Assembly: GCA_963575645.1 (NCBI GenBank)
Contig: OY754467.1
Location: forward strand, 32,547,108-32,611,107
From: Xanthostigma xanthostigma
Taxonomy: Eukaryota; Arthropoda; Insecta; Raphidioptera; Raphidiidae
Reading direction: 5' to 3'
DNA length: 64,000 bases
Made by a program: the position numbers and the translations under genes. This document shows, in pieces, positions 1-10,354 of this stretch. Position 1 is the first letter of the stretch. Each line of letters begins with the position of its first letter. Below the pieces are notes generated by a model. That model made no database searches. It saw only the letters and a program-made list of their open reading frames with translations, and was not told the DNA's origin.

Positions 1-147
1 AAAAGTTAGTAACATTATAATGACGTTATGAGAAGACCGGCACCGTAAGTATAAAAAAAAACATTTAAAATAACATAAACCGCTATGAGCAGCTACAGAT
101 ATAATATTCTAAAAGTGGAAACTGAGTCAATTGATACAAACAAATAA

Positions 148-324
148 ATGGCTGAGGGGGCCCGGTTTGTACGATTAAACGCAAAACTCATAACTGACCT
201 CTTCAATGATGATGTTTGTCGACAAGCAATAATACCGCTAGTTGAAAAGTTTACTTTGTTAGTGGATCGGCGTTGTATCTGTCCCCACATTTGCGTTCTC
301 TGTAGGCTAGGTTATACAGGATGA
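148..324 (+). CDS. small hypothetical ORF (58 codons) running into a transposon
   Basis: An ATG at 148 opens 58 codons ending at TGA 322-324. The stretch is richer in G and C than its surroundings. The predicted peptide begins MAEGARFVRLNAKL, has a mixed acidic/hydrophobic middle, and ends in a Cys-rich tail (C-x-C-P-H-x-C-x-x-C), which looks more like real protein than a random AT-rich frame. The last codons lie inside the foldback transposon that starts at 315, so the reading frame is interrupted and the natural end is unknown. It could be a first coding exon, a transposase fragment or chance. I do not recognise the family. No promoter or splice site was established. Confidence 0.3.
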   Translation: MAEGARFVRLNAKLITDLFNDDVCRQAIIPLVEKFTLLVDRRCICPHICVLCRLGYTG

Positions 325-1190
325 GTCAGACCACCCGTATCAGTCGTTTTTTTCGAAAACGGTTAGTCGTAGAGAGTTGTCTCAAAAATCTGTATTATAA
401 AAGCCCTAATGAAGAATCGAATGGTGATATTTTTTCCCCCCGGAAAGGTCGGCTTCCCTGTTAGTTTGCTTCGGAATTGTCAGAACTCCGGAATGTTAAA
501 TGGCACGATAGGTCGAAAGTGGTATTATTGAAAAGATCTTTAAAAAATAAGTAAGTTTTGCAGGACATTTTTTTTTTGTTACCGCCACCCCTGTTGAGTA
601 ATATTCGTTTGAAATTATTAAATTAACATGTCAGAATAACAAAAAAGTCGGCATTTAAAATCTAGTTACCTAATATTAAACAATGTCACAATAAGTTTTC
701 AATAATTGCAATTGTTTTTTTTTGTCGGAAAATACTTCCAGGTACTCATAACATATCTAGAAGAGCTCCGCAGTGTTTAGAAGTAAATTGAAGACAGTTT
801 GAACATTTGTGACATTGTTTAATTAGGTAACTAGATTTTAAATGCCAACTTTTAAAATTAAGTTTGTTATTCTTACATGTTAATTTAATAATTTCAAACG
901 AATATTACTTAACAGGGGTGGCAGTAACAAAAAAAAATGTCCTACAAAACTTGCTTATTTTTTAAAGATCTTTTCAACAATACCACTTTCGACCTATCGT
1001 GCTATTTAACATTCCGGAGTTCTGAACATTCCGGAGCAAACTAACAGGGAAGCCGACCTTTCCGGGGGGAAAAAATATCACCATTCGATTCTTCATTAGG
1101 GCTTTTATAATACAGATTTTTGAGACAACTCTCTATGACTAACCGTTTTCGAAAAAAACGACTGATACGGGTGGTCTGACTCACCCTGTA
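315..1190. mobile_element. Tc1/mariner-type foldback element with ~430-bp inverted arms
   Basis: The two halves are near-complete reverse complements that meet near 755. The outer ends read TACAGGATGAGTCAGACC and its complement GGTCTGACTCACCCTGTA. A TA dinucleotide lies directly outside each end (313-314 and 1191-1192), the target duplication of Tc1/mariner-type elements. No transposase frame survives, so this is a non-autonomous element. A transcript through it would fold into one long hairpin. Confidence 0.75.
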
Positions 1191-1870
1191 TATCACTACT
1201 GGGTGTCGAAAATTATGTAATAGAGATTGCACTTTTATTAAGAAAGTCATTATTTTCATTACTTAAGGGGGGCACCTAGAGTAACAGCTCAAAAATACGC
1301 TTATTTCAAACATTTTATTTTTAAACTAACTATATTTTTATGACATTTTAATGTATTAGAACTTATAGAACATCTTTTAAAGTTCTTACAAAAAAGTAGT
1401 ATAAATTTTTTCGGTTCAAAATGGCGGTGTGGTAAGCATTTCTATCAGACGCGTTACAGTTACAATGTCCAATTTGTGGACGTAATTACAGCCCTTAGAA
1501 TAAACCTGGAACATCCATTAAAAAAAATTCTTGTTAATAGCATTCATAGTTCGTAGTTAAACCTATAAAATATATAAAAAATTGAAAAAAAGTATTTAAT
1601 TTGAAGTTTGAAAAATGTTTTTTATTTTTTGCATAAAATGTTGAACTATAAACATATTTTATAACAATAATTTACCAAACAAGTAGGTTCAACTATACGT
1701 ATAAAAGTTGTTTTGATACATGGCAAAAATTTCAGCCCAAGATCTTTAAAATTTTTTGAGATATTACGCTCGCAAGCTTCGAAAATTATGTTTTGAGAAA
1801 AACGCGTTTAAAAAAATCAGGTTTGAAAAAATTTGTAATGATCAATTAATATCTTAACTATTATCGTAAG

Positions 1871-2118
1871 ATGATGAAGGAAGGTTTTGGTTGAGGATCA
1901 TAATGTTATGCTAGTGGCCAACGTTTCGAAAAATTTATTTTGTTTTAAAAATTTACCAGCGTTTGACCAGCTTGATGCCCTGAAGATGAAAATAAATTTT
2001 TCGAAACGTTGACCACTAGCGTAACATTGGTGAAGCTTATTTATGATCCTCAATCAAAACCTTTCTTCATCGTAACATTCTATTGGATTAACACTACTTT
2101 ATGCTGAAGACATCAATA
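1871..2118 (+). mobile_element. Penelope-derived palindromic element, 11-bp TSD
   Basis: The insertion is flanked by perfect direct repeats ATTATCGTAAG (1860-1870 and 2119-2129). Inverted arms run from the first base inward (ATGATGAAGGAAGGTTTTGG...) and from about 2066 backwards. About 50 nt of unpaired tail lies between the right arm and the right duplication. Both arms carry the block GTGGCCAACGTTTCG, shared with 9602-10342. The block nearest the tail contains the hammerhead-like core at 1980-2010. Confidence 0.7.
1980..2010 (+). ncRNA. hammerhead-ribozyme-like core
   Basis: CTGAAGA (1980-1986), one unpaired T, a 5-bp stem GAAAA/TTTTC (1988-1992 with 1998-2002) and GAAA (2003-2006) match the hammerhead consensus CUGANGA - stem II - GAAA. 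The upstream strand needed for stem III and the cleavage site was not identified, so activity is not claimed. Hammerheads are known in the terminal repeats of Penelope-like elements. Confidence 0.35.
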
Positions 2119-2403
2119 ATTATCGTAAGGAATATTGTTTTGAAATTTTGTATGCATATTCTAGATAATATTTCTAACAATTTTAAGCAAAGAAAAAACA
2201 ATATATGTTTTTGAGCTGTTACACTAGGTGCCCCCTTAATTAACAAATTTCAGATTTTTTAAAATGTAAATTTAACTCGCTTACATGATAAGGCTGGTGA
2301 AGTATATTTGATGAATTATAATATTGCGTCCTTTTCAGGATTAGGGCAATTTCGCAAAGGTTGATTTACAAATGCAGACGTCTGTACCATTTCAAATTCA
2401 AAC

Positions 2404-2717
2404 TTTTCTGGTTTCACGTCCATTATATTGATGTTGGTAAATGATAACGGGAAAGTAGACAGGTACACAAATCAAGCACCTTATTTAGCTGTGTATAACG
2501 TTTCGCTGGTGATCCCAGCTTCTTCAAATACAGAAATATATTTACAGAAAATGTTTAGTTTAACAATAATGTAACCTAGAAACTAATTGTACATTATTGT
2601 TAAACTAAACAAATTTGTAAATATATTTCAGTATTTGAAGAAGCTGGGATCACCAGCGAAACGTTATAAGTTATAACAGCTAAATAAGGTGTTTGATTTG
2701 TGTATCATTTACCAACA
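2404..2717 (-). mobile_element. Penelope-derived palindromic element, 12-bp TSD
   Basis: Perfect direct repeats TCAAATTCAAAC flank it (2392-2403 and 2718-2729). The right arm starts exactly at the right duplication. The left arm is preceded by a tail of about 28 nt (2404-2431), so the element lies in the opposite orientation to 1871-2118. Arms pair across a centre near 2580 and each carries a strong small hairpin followed by GAAACG. Confidence 0.7.
2635..2663 (+). ncRNA. degenerate hammerhead-like motif (mirrored at 2499-2527 on the minus strand)
   Basis: TTGAAGA, a GC-rich stem GCTGG/CCAGC (2643-2647 with 2653-2657), then GAAACG. The first core base is T instead of the conserved C, so it is probably inactive. 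The same motif in reverse complement lies in the other arm. Confidence 0.25.
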
Positions 2718-2994
2718 TCAAATTCAAACATTGATTTTAAAAAATTTCAATGTGGACAACACCGAAATGTATATAGGTACCTATACTTAAATGTAAGGTT
2801 ACTGATTCGGTTCGCTTATACGCTTAATATGTAGGCCAATAATTCTAAACTTGTCCCATATAAAAGCCACAATGGACCGATTTCACAAAAGGATGCAGTG
2901 AAAAATTATGTTTGTCAAAAGTCAGTGAGGTGTTTAATTTGATTAAGCATGCTCGAATGTTTGTCCTGACGAATGTATATCCGCGCTACGTATA

Positions 2995-3557
2995 AAGCGG
3001 CCCATAGACGCTCAATATTATTGCGTAATATTTGGGTTTGTGCAATATAATTGACCGTGTGTAAACGAGATTGAAAGGTTGCGCAATGTATTGTGTGATT
3101 TTCAAAATCTTGAAAATATATTGCACAAACGGGGAAATATTGTGCCGTCTGTTGTCAAGATTGCGCAATATCCCGTCAATAAATCTCAAGTAGCGGTCGT
3201 TTCAACAAGTCGTCTCAACTACGCCTAATCATGGGTGACAAGAAAGCCGAAAGACAATTTATTGTTGAATTTATCGAGGTGTATCGTGGTCTTCCGGCTC
3301 TGTGGGATGTGAAGTGCAAAGACTATATAGTAATCGTGATAACATGATGACTGAAGTTCTTGTGGGGACTGTTTGCACAATGTGGATGTACCGTCTGTGC
3401 TCGCAATATATTGCACAACCTTCAATATCGCCTCCATACAGTACAATTTTTTGCTCAAACCAAAATATTGTACAATAATATTGACAGTCTAGGGGCCGCC
3501 GTCAAAATATTGTGCAACCCACATTGCACAATAATATTGAACGTCTATGGGCCGCTT
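2995..3557. mobile_element. MITE with AAGCGGCCCATAGACG termini
   Basis: Left AAGCGGCCCATAGACG and right CGTCTATGGGCCGCTT are perfect inverted ends. The interior is full of short TTGCACAATATT-type palindromes, including subterminal copies in both orientations. I could not fix a clear target duplication, so the superfamily is open. ORFs here are by-products of the repeats. Confidence 0.65.
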
Positions 3558-3795
3558 AAAGCTGCGCATTGCACAATGTACAGACTACACACCCTACCCT
3601 GACACCTTACATAAGGCATTATCTTTCATTTCACCCTCAATGATACGCCGTATTAAATATTGTACAAGTGTGTTTTGTTAGGCAGGGTCGTAATTTCTGA
3701 TTTTCACTTTCAAACGACCGTAGAAGTGAAGAAAGTCTAGTTACGGTGAAAACATTTTAGCCCCTTAGCCACCTAGCACACCGTGAACCCGTGAA

Positions 3796-4244
3796 CAGCG
3801 CCGTAACTAGCCTTTTATGCACCCGGTGCAAGGGCGTAGAAATTTTTTTTCCTGGAGGGGAATAAAGCAAAAAAATTCAATATTTTTTTAAAGTTTTATT
3901 AATATCACACAAGAATGCTCACGAAGGACGGTATCAAGCAAAATATTATTTCCCAAACTAAATTTACAATTTTTTTTTCAAGAAGTATTTCTAAATGTTA
4001 TTTCTTAGCCAGGTATTCGTATTATTTTCAGTTTTATTTTTTGTATTAAGATCCTGGGGGGGGGGGGTAATTACCCCATTTACCCCCTCTTATCTACGCC
4101 CTTGCGGGTGCGAGTTTCTATAACTGCGCCCTTGAAAAATGTTCCAATCTTAAAACTTGGTTCTGGTCTGGTCATTTCTGCGCCCCTCCAGGATCTGCGC
4201 TTTGTGCCTGGGCCACCGCTTGCACAGTCCTAGTTACGGCACTG
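3796..4244. mobile_element. hAT-type MITE
   Basis: Ends CAGCGCCGTAACTAG and CTAGTTACGGCACTG are inverted with one mismatch and start CAG, as in hAT elements. The flanking octamers CCCGTGAA and TGCGTGAA agree at six of eight positions, consistent with a decayed 8-bp duplication. It contains a G run of about 10 but no transposase frame. Confidence 0.65.
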
Positions 4245-4249
4245 TGCGT

Positions 4250-5035
4250 GAATTCGTCTTGGACGCTTACACGCTTTCAGCGCCGTCAAGCGATGTTTTT
4301 AGTATTGAAGTTGAAGCTGAAAAAGCGCGCTTATGTTTGAGCTCAATGATCGACACAACGCTCACAAACGCTTTACCTCTCAAGTTAGCGCAGCAAAAGC
4401 GTTAGCGTCAAATCGTGCTAACTACTAAAACGAACACGGTATAAGCGTTTATTCGTGTCATGTTTAAGGCATCTTAACCTCACTTTTGTGTGCATTGAAA
4501 GCAACTTAAAATTATTTTTTATTACTCATGCGGGAAAAGTGGTATGTTTACGCACGCTGTTACGGTTGAAAAGTAGCTATTTTCATTTGCGTGCGGAAAC
4601 TTTATTTGCTGCACTGAAATTATTGTTTGCCGCACACAAATTCAGAGTTACCATAGTTACCAAACAATAAGAATTTATTACTTCTAATTTCTTTTTTAAT
4701 TCGTAATAAAATTTTAATTTTAATTTAATTTAGTTCGTAATAACAAATAGCATGTGCAACTCGTGCGGCATTGTTGCACTAGTTGCACAATATACTATTG
4801 TCTTTGAAAAATTGAAAATTCATTGCCCACAGTATTCTCCATTAATTTAGAAGATCCATTATTGCTTGAAAAATTCCTAAATTATTTACATCCCGCCACA
4901 ATTATGCCAACTGACGTTTACCACGTGCTGATCCCAAAGCGAACAGTATTTTAGTGAGTAACGTTAGTGTTCAAAAGCCAAGATGAATGTCAATAAATAG
5001 CGCTTATAAGCATTTAAGCGCCCAAGACGAATGCA
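4250..5035. mobile_element. probable element bounded by ATTCGTCTTGG inverted repeats
   Basis: ATTCGTCTTGGACGCTTA near 4251 is matched by an imperfect inverted copy ending near 5032. The repeated theme AAGCGTT/AACGCTT runs through the left part. Target duplication not resolved. It encloses the dispersed repeat at 4511-4799. Confidence 0.4.
4511..4799 (+). repeat. dispersed repeat, inverted second copy at 50569-50823
   Basis: Shared blocks include ACTCATGCGGGAAAAGTGGT, TTGCGTGCGG, CAGAGTTACCATAGTTACC and GTGCAACTCGTGCGGCATTG. Only the core is shared and the flanks differ, so it is a repeat unit of unknown class. Confidence 0.6.
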
Positions 5036-6299
5036 TCCTGTGTGTTGTTGCGGTTTCTTGTGTGTTTTGTATGATATTTTAGACGAGAGAATGTCTTCCT
5101 TAATGTTTATTTATTTACGCAGAAATTAATAGTTAAACTGGCAGAATTATAAAACGATCGTTCGTTTAGAATAAGTATAAATGATCAAATTCAATGAATA
5201 CGTCCCTGTACAATTGTATTTAACTGAACACCTGCACTGTTCACGTTGTGTCATTTTACTTACGTAATATTATTATATATATTGGGGAGACGATAACAAA
5301 TTATTGTTTATCGCAAGGTTTGTTTTGTTTATATATTTATTAAATCAGGAAACAAGTGTTTATCGTTAAATGCAAACTTACTAATTCACATAAACTTATA
5401 ATTTTGTTAAACTTATTCTTTTGATTTTTACCGATTTTTGCAAAATATTAACATAGGTAAATACTTTTTTATTTTATATCAGTTGTATCTACATCGAGGT
5501 GTAGATAATTGAAAATATTAGCATTCAAAATCAGATTTATTGATCTAGCTTATTTTCAAAAATGTCAAAAAATACTAGTAAAATGTCCCGTCATATTAAG
5601 ATGAAGCTTACCAGTTTTTTAATTATTATCACACCTGCTAGTCAACAAAATAAAACATTTTTTGAGAAAATTTTGTACGAAATGTTACACAGTGATTGGT
5701 CCGGATTGACAAAAATGTTGCAAATTGGCTATACTATTGACGATTTATTACAAAATTAAAAATTATCTCGATATAGGTTAATTTTTTCCGTGTATTTTCA
5801 ATGCGACATGAACTTTATTGATTTAGCTACACGTTTTGCAACAAATAATAGAATCTGAAACGGTTATTAGGTACAAGGTTTTTATACAAACGACCACAAT
5901 TTTTCGGCCGCACTAATAATTTGTTTTATTTGAGGGAGAAAATGTGGCGGTAATCGGAAATCACGTGTGGCTCCAAATCCCCAAAGTTGCAGACATTGGA
6001 GGGTCATAAACACTCCTATAGTATAACTTATACAGCTTTCAAGTCTCTTCTGTTCTACAAGTTTGTGTAATTCACAGATATCGAGCGCTTGAAACGATCA
6101 AATAATTGCACTTTTTTTATTCTAGCGCTTTCATATTTAGTAAGTCCTATTACTAAAATATTTTTTTAATTAATTTATGCATTTGTATTTTTTCTATAAA
6201 AAATATACCTACATAAAAATAGAGATTGTTTTTGTGAAATATAGAACAGTTTTAAAAAGTCGTTAGATTGAAACGATTTTTTTTTGTTTAAACTGTGTA
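5036..6299. other. AT-rich interval, nothing recognised
   Basis: I see no convincing gene, RNA gene or bounded repeat. A 65-codon frame at 5562-5759 (starting MSKNTSKMSRHIKMK) has no recognisable domain and is probably chance. Confidence 0.4.
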
Positions 6300-6480
6300 T
6301 TCATGTAGGTATTTAACAGTTTTCTGCACAATTTCCATTTCGAAATAACATTTTCTACGCAAATTGATCAAAGTTTAGCTTGAAAAGTGATGTTTATCTA
6401 TATAGATCAAATTAATAATTTGTTTTTGAGTGAATACAATCAATTGTTCTGCATTACAGAGAATTTCACAACGATATAAA
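6300..6480 (+). repeat. dispersed repeat shared with 32735-32860
   Basis: Both copies contain TTTAGCTTGA, TAATTTGTTTTTG, GTGAATACAATC and TGTTCT in the same order. No termini were found. Confidence 0.4.
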
Positions 6481-6965
6481 ACTGTAATTATATCGAATCA
6501 AAGCTTTTATCAGCGCTTACTGCAACCCGGCATCAGTGTTTCATCTCCTGTTCACGTGGTAAGTTAAATGTACGTAGAGAAGAATTGTGTTTTGTGGTTA
6601 TACCGTTAATTTACCAGAGTTCTCTATTTTGCCAATGACAATTCTATTCTTTCATCTTTTAACACTATAGGAAAGATGATCTCTGTTGACTGTTAGAATC
6701 TCTCACAGGAGGGTCAGCCGTTATACAGTCGCCCGATGCGGTTGGCGATTGGTTCCGCAGTTATCGTTTTTCATATTATTGTGAAAAATACGATCGGCAG
6801 TTATGGAAACATTGTGCCCGTGCAGTTGTTGCTACTGCAGCACACCACGACGACGCGGACACAGACTGTTACCAACGGTCTCGGCTCTGGACAGGTTCTA
6901 CTATAATAATCGAACGTCCCGACGCCCCGACTGTCGACCTGCATTGACCGCAGAACTACTTTGGT
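6481..6965. other. moderately GC-rich interval
   Basis: A CpG-containing stretch (about 6710-6960) just left of a hAT element. It has no long reading frame and no recognised motif beyond a small AT hairpin near 6765-6795. It could be an untranslated exon or an old repeat. Confidence 0.25.
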
Positions 6966-6979
6966 CAGTGCCGGATTAA

Positions 6980-7421
6980 AGGCCGCTGCAGACGAGGCTA
7001 GAAAACTCTGCTATTTTCCTTGCTAGTTTTCTAGCGCTGGTTTTCTCGATTGCTGTTAAGTGATCGCTTCACACGAGACTATTTTTCAAGCTTGTTTTGT
7101 GAATAGATCTGATGCGCGCGCAGTGGCAGTTCGAATATAAACACAGAGCAAAACGTGTCCGTTGTTTGACTCTGAGCAGAATTGCGCCATGTTGGTTTGT
7201 GGGCGTTTGTTCAAGTGCCTACGTGACAAGATACTGCTTCCTAATTGGTTCTTGCTCATACCTAGCAGCGGACCTAGCAAGAAAAATAGCCCCTGTTCTA
7301 ATTTTAAAACCTATCTTGTGAGCTAGCAGGCCAGTCCGCAGTAACGTCATTTTCAGCTTTGTACCCAGCCTACCGGCTAGAAGCGTTTATAGCAACGTTT
7401 CTAGCTTCGTGTGCAGCGGTT
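6980..7421. mobile_element. piggyBac-type MITE inserted in the hAT terminus
   Basis: Inverted ends AGGCCGCTGCAGACGAGGC and GCTTCGTGTGCAGCGGTT, with TTAA on both sides (6976-6979 and 7422-7425). The hAT terminus is cut in two at exactly this TTAA, which confirms both the boundary and the relative age. Relatives lie at 18317-18696, 23815-24116 and 48727-48932. Confidence 0.75.
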
Positions 7422-7544
7422 TTAAGATTGCGAAAGCGAGTTGGTTGAAGCTTCACTTATATATGAGACGCTTCGCATAGGATAAGTTCACTGAAATGTT
7501 GAGTAAATGGTAAAGTACTAGAAGGCTCGCCAATTATATATTGC

Positions 7545-7700
7545 ACATACCGCTAAGCTAGCGGTATGTGCTCTATTATTGCCTTACGTTTCAGAACTGA
7601 CTTTCGTTCATACAAGAAGTTATATATAAGGGTAATTTGCACGAAATCCATTCAAATTGAAGCTTTTTAAAAAGAGGAGATTCTGTTCTATAAAACGGAA
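7545..7700 (+). repeat. block shared with 18806-18965
   Basis: Common features are an inverted pair around ACCGCTAAGCTAGCGGTATG, TTCATACAAGAAGTTAT, and GAGGAGATTCTGTTCTA followed by AAAACRGAACC. Each copy lies just downstream of a piggyBac-type MITE. Confidence 0.6.
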
Positions 7701-8039
7701 CCATTTTTAGATTAGTCCTAAAATTGTAATTGAAAATCTCGAATAGCAGTTGTCAGTTAGTCTGTACGTATGTATCTACGTACGTTTGAACTCTACAGAT
7801 CGCAATTTTGATCCGATCGCCTTGGTTTATATTTTATTCACTTTGTTTACTATCAGAGTAGAACCCTATTTAAATTCAATGAAATGCGTTCAGTAGTTTA
7901 ATTTTTATAAACAGTTTTTATTTTATTATTTTTTTACAGCTAATAGTTAAAAAAAAAACAATATAATAATTACTGTGTAAATTACCGTAAAATAAGTGCT
8001 ACACTTCTGTACCGTAATAACACTGATATATCTAGCTCG

Positions 8040-8107
8040 CTTCTTGGCGTAATGGTTAAGTCATTAGATCAGCAAGGGCAAGGTCCTGAGTTCGATTCCT
8101 GCTGATA
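8040..8107 (+). pseudogene. tRNA-like sequence inside the hAT element
   Basis: TGGCGTAATGGTTAAG resembles an internal A box and GAGTTCGATTCC a B box at tRNA spacing. I could not pair an acceptor stem, so it is a tRNA-derived sequence, not a working tRNA. A related copy occurs at 13044-13121 in a second fragment of the same family. Confidence 0.4.
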
Positions 8108-8687
8108 TAATTTATTTTCATTTTGTTTTCTATTCCATTTTATTCCACTTGATATTTATATATTATTATATTATATATATTTCTTATATCTATATTTTTA
8201 TTTTTTTTTTAATTTTTAATTATTTATTTATTTAAATTTTTTAATATTTTTAAATTTTTTGAAAAATATTTTTTCTATTGTTTTTTTTAATTTTTGTTAT
8301 ACATTCGAAAACTTGCGGGATGTGCACTTTTGGTTTTGACAACTATTTTTTTTAAGTTATTGCAGTGATACTGGGTACTTTTTTTATTTTTATTTTACAC
8401 AGATACAAATAATAAACACCAGCTCTTTTCTTTGAACTTTTCTGTGAAGATCCTCCTTTTTAGTGGACGCCCCTGACGAGTTGTTCAATCTTAAATCCGG
8501 CGCTGAATCTGGCTATGCTGGTTAGCTTGTGCATTGTATTGCAAATCACATTTTATTACTTCACACTGGTATTGGATTTTTTTGTCGATTTCGCGTATTT
8601 ATTCTAATTCCAAATAGAGCGATAAAAAGCGAACAGAGTTTCGTTTATTTCCGTCAGAAATTTTATTCTTCATTTCATATCTGTGAC

Positions 8688-9275
8688 TAATGATGGGAAT
8701 AATCGAGATATTTCGATAATCGAGACATTAGTAATCGAATGATTTCAATAATCACCTGCAGGTGATTATTGAAATCATTCGATTACTAATGTAAAATGTT
8801 TTGATTATGGCAATCATGATTGCCATAATCGAAACATTTTACTAATTTAGTAGTTTGTGCATCAGACGGCAACACCGATTCGAAATAACTGAATTATATT
8901 GCCCTCTCTCCGCTACTGCAGGAAACCGAGCGAGATATATACTACTAAATTAGTAGTATTTCACAAGTCACAACACACATTAGTAGTATCTATTTCGCTC
9001 GGTTCTCTGCAGCACAACTTGTGTGTAGTGTAGCTGCTAGCTGTTAAACGGCTACTTTGTTCTCTCTCGATTATTAGCAGTGTTTCGTAGTGTTCCGTTC
9101 CGATACATGCATTCATTCGATTAATTTTAGTAGTAATTCCATTCGGTAGTTAAGTTTTTAGTAAAATGATTCATAATCGAATTAATTACTAGTTGTATAT
9201 TATAATCGAGATATCTCGAGATATGTTAATAATCGAGTTAATCGATTATCATATCTCGATTTATTCCCATCACTA
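8688..9275. mobile_element. hAT-type MITE built from nested palindromes
   Basis: Ends TAATGATGGGAATAATCGAG and the complement of TAGTGATGGGAATAAATCGA; flanking octamers TCTGTGAC and TATTTGAC match at six of eight. The interior is rich in ATCGA/TCGAT words and palindromes, including a perfect one at 8726-8791 and a near-perfect one at about 8796-8843. A B-box-like or coding signal is not seen. Confidence 0.65.
8726..8791. repeat. perfect 66-bp palindrome
   Basis: All 33 base pairs were checked by hand around the centre CCTG|CAGG (between 8758 and 8759). The ends are CATTAG...CTAATG. It has no spacer. Confidence 0.95.
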
Positions 9276-9672
9276 TATTTGACCATGCAAAACAGCTTAT
9301 GTTCAGATTGTTAACGATCTAGTTCTTCGTTTTTCGATGCCAATCATAAATATTTATCGATGTATATTGAAATGTAAAAAGTGACAAATAAAATTACTAG
9401 ATAAAAAGTGCCACTATGTTGTCTCGTATAATATATACAAAACAATTACGCTGGTCTGTCAAAGTTCAAAGAAATTATTTCAGCTTAGAAAAACTCATTT
9501 TGTCTAACAAAACAATATCATTGTGTTATACCATATATAATATATAAGATATCTTGCAGACTGACTAATTGTGTTAAAAAGTAAGAAACATAATTTTTAT
9601 AGATTGAAGGAGATTTATTTGGTTGAGGAACAATTGAAAAATAAGCTTCATCAGAGTATCGCTTGTGGCCAA

Positions 9673-9701
9673 CGTTTCGAAAATTATATTTTTATCCTCA
9701 G
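9673..9701 (-). ncRNA. hammerhead-like core, left arm
   Basis: On the minus strand: CTGAGGA, an A/T stem AAAAT/ATTTT, then GAAACG. It mirrors the core at 10213-10241. Confidence 0.3.
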
Positions 9702-10212
9702 GGCCTATGAACATGTATATTGTATAAGTAGTATTCATTTACTATGGGCTATTTGCAAGGAGGCGGAGTTACAAGTTTTTCGATGCTAGCGTTTGTAGTG
9801 AGCACTAGAGGAAACTTCAAGCTCAAATTTTCCGTATGTCAGTGAGCAATGTTTATTAAAAGTGAAAATAGTTATAATTTTATGAAGTTTTTTAATTACA
9901 ACGAAAACATGGGAAAACTTAGCGATCTGGAAATGTTTGTTGTGTTCCGGGTTGTTGCGCTGATGGCGATTTAAGTAAAATAAAGACCATGGGCGCCCTA
10001 ATTTGACGTTCCGCTGTCAGTGTAAACAAATTAGCATCAGTTTTTCTTATTACATTTTTTTTTTTGACACATCATGGCCAACTAAAGTTTTTGACTTATC
10101 ACCTTATAGAAACATGTCGCGAATTCCAATAAAAGTGAGCTCAATAATTCTCTATTACCCACTAGCGGCACTAGTAGACTTCGTGCACACAGCCTATACA
10201 TGTTCAAAGGCA

Positions 10213-10241
10213 CTGAGGATGAAAATATAATTTTCGAAACG
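10213..10241 (+). ncRNA. hammerhead-like core, right arm
   Basis: CTGAGGA (10213-10219), a T, a 6-bp stem GAAAAT/ATTTTC (10221-10226 with 10230-10235, loop ATA) and GAAA (10236-10239). All invariant core positions of CUGANGA...GAAA are present. The partner strand for stem III was not found. Confidence 0.4.
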
Positions 10242-10354
10242 TTGGCCACAAGCGATACTCTGGCTAAGCTTATTTTTCAATTGTTCCTCAACCAAATAAA
10301 TGTCCTTCAATACATATTTTTGGAACAAAACTTCTACTAACAATAATTTTTATA

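Larger units (their letters stand above)
1267..2235. mobile_element. TTAA-flanked inverted-repeat element
   Basis: The ends GGGGGGCACCTAGAGTAAC and GTTACACTAGGTGCCCCC are inverted copies. TTAA lies immediately outside both (1263-1266 and 2236-2239), the piggyBac-type target duplication. The complementarity continues inward through an 'AGCTCAAAAA' block. No transposase ORF is present. A Penelope-derived palindrome (1871-2118) is nested inside, so this element is the older of the two. Confidence 0.5.
6966..8505. mobile_element. hAT element, split by a piggyBac-type MITE
   Basis: The left end CAGTGCCGGATT and right end AATCCGGCGCTG are inverted copies, of the common hAT form CAGYGCCGGATTTAAG. 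Beyond the nested MITE (6980-7421) the left terminus resumes as AAGATTG, matching CAATCTTAAATCC at the right end. Flanking octamers match only five of eight. It holds a 155-bp block shared with 18806-18965 and a tRNA-like sequence at 8040-8107. No transposase frame survives. Confidence 0.65.
9602..10342 (+). mobile_element. Penelope-derived element with inverted terminal repeats, 12-bp TSD
   Basis: Perfect direct repeats ATAATTTTTATA flank it (9590-9601 and 10343-10354). The left arm (9602 to about 9715) begins GATTGAAGGAGATTTATTTGG. The right arm (about 10205-10312) is its inverse, followed by a tail of about 30 nt. The arms share GTGGCCAACGTTTCG with 1871-2118. The 490-bp middle holds no recognisable reverse transcriptase or endonuclease. 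Confidence 0.7.
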
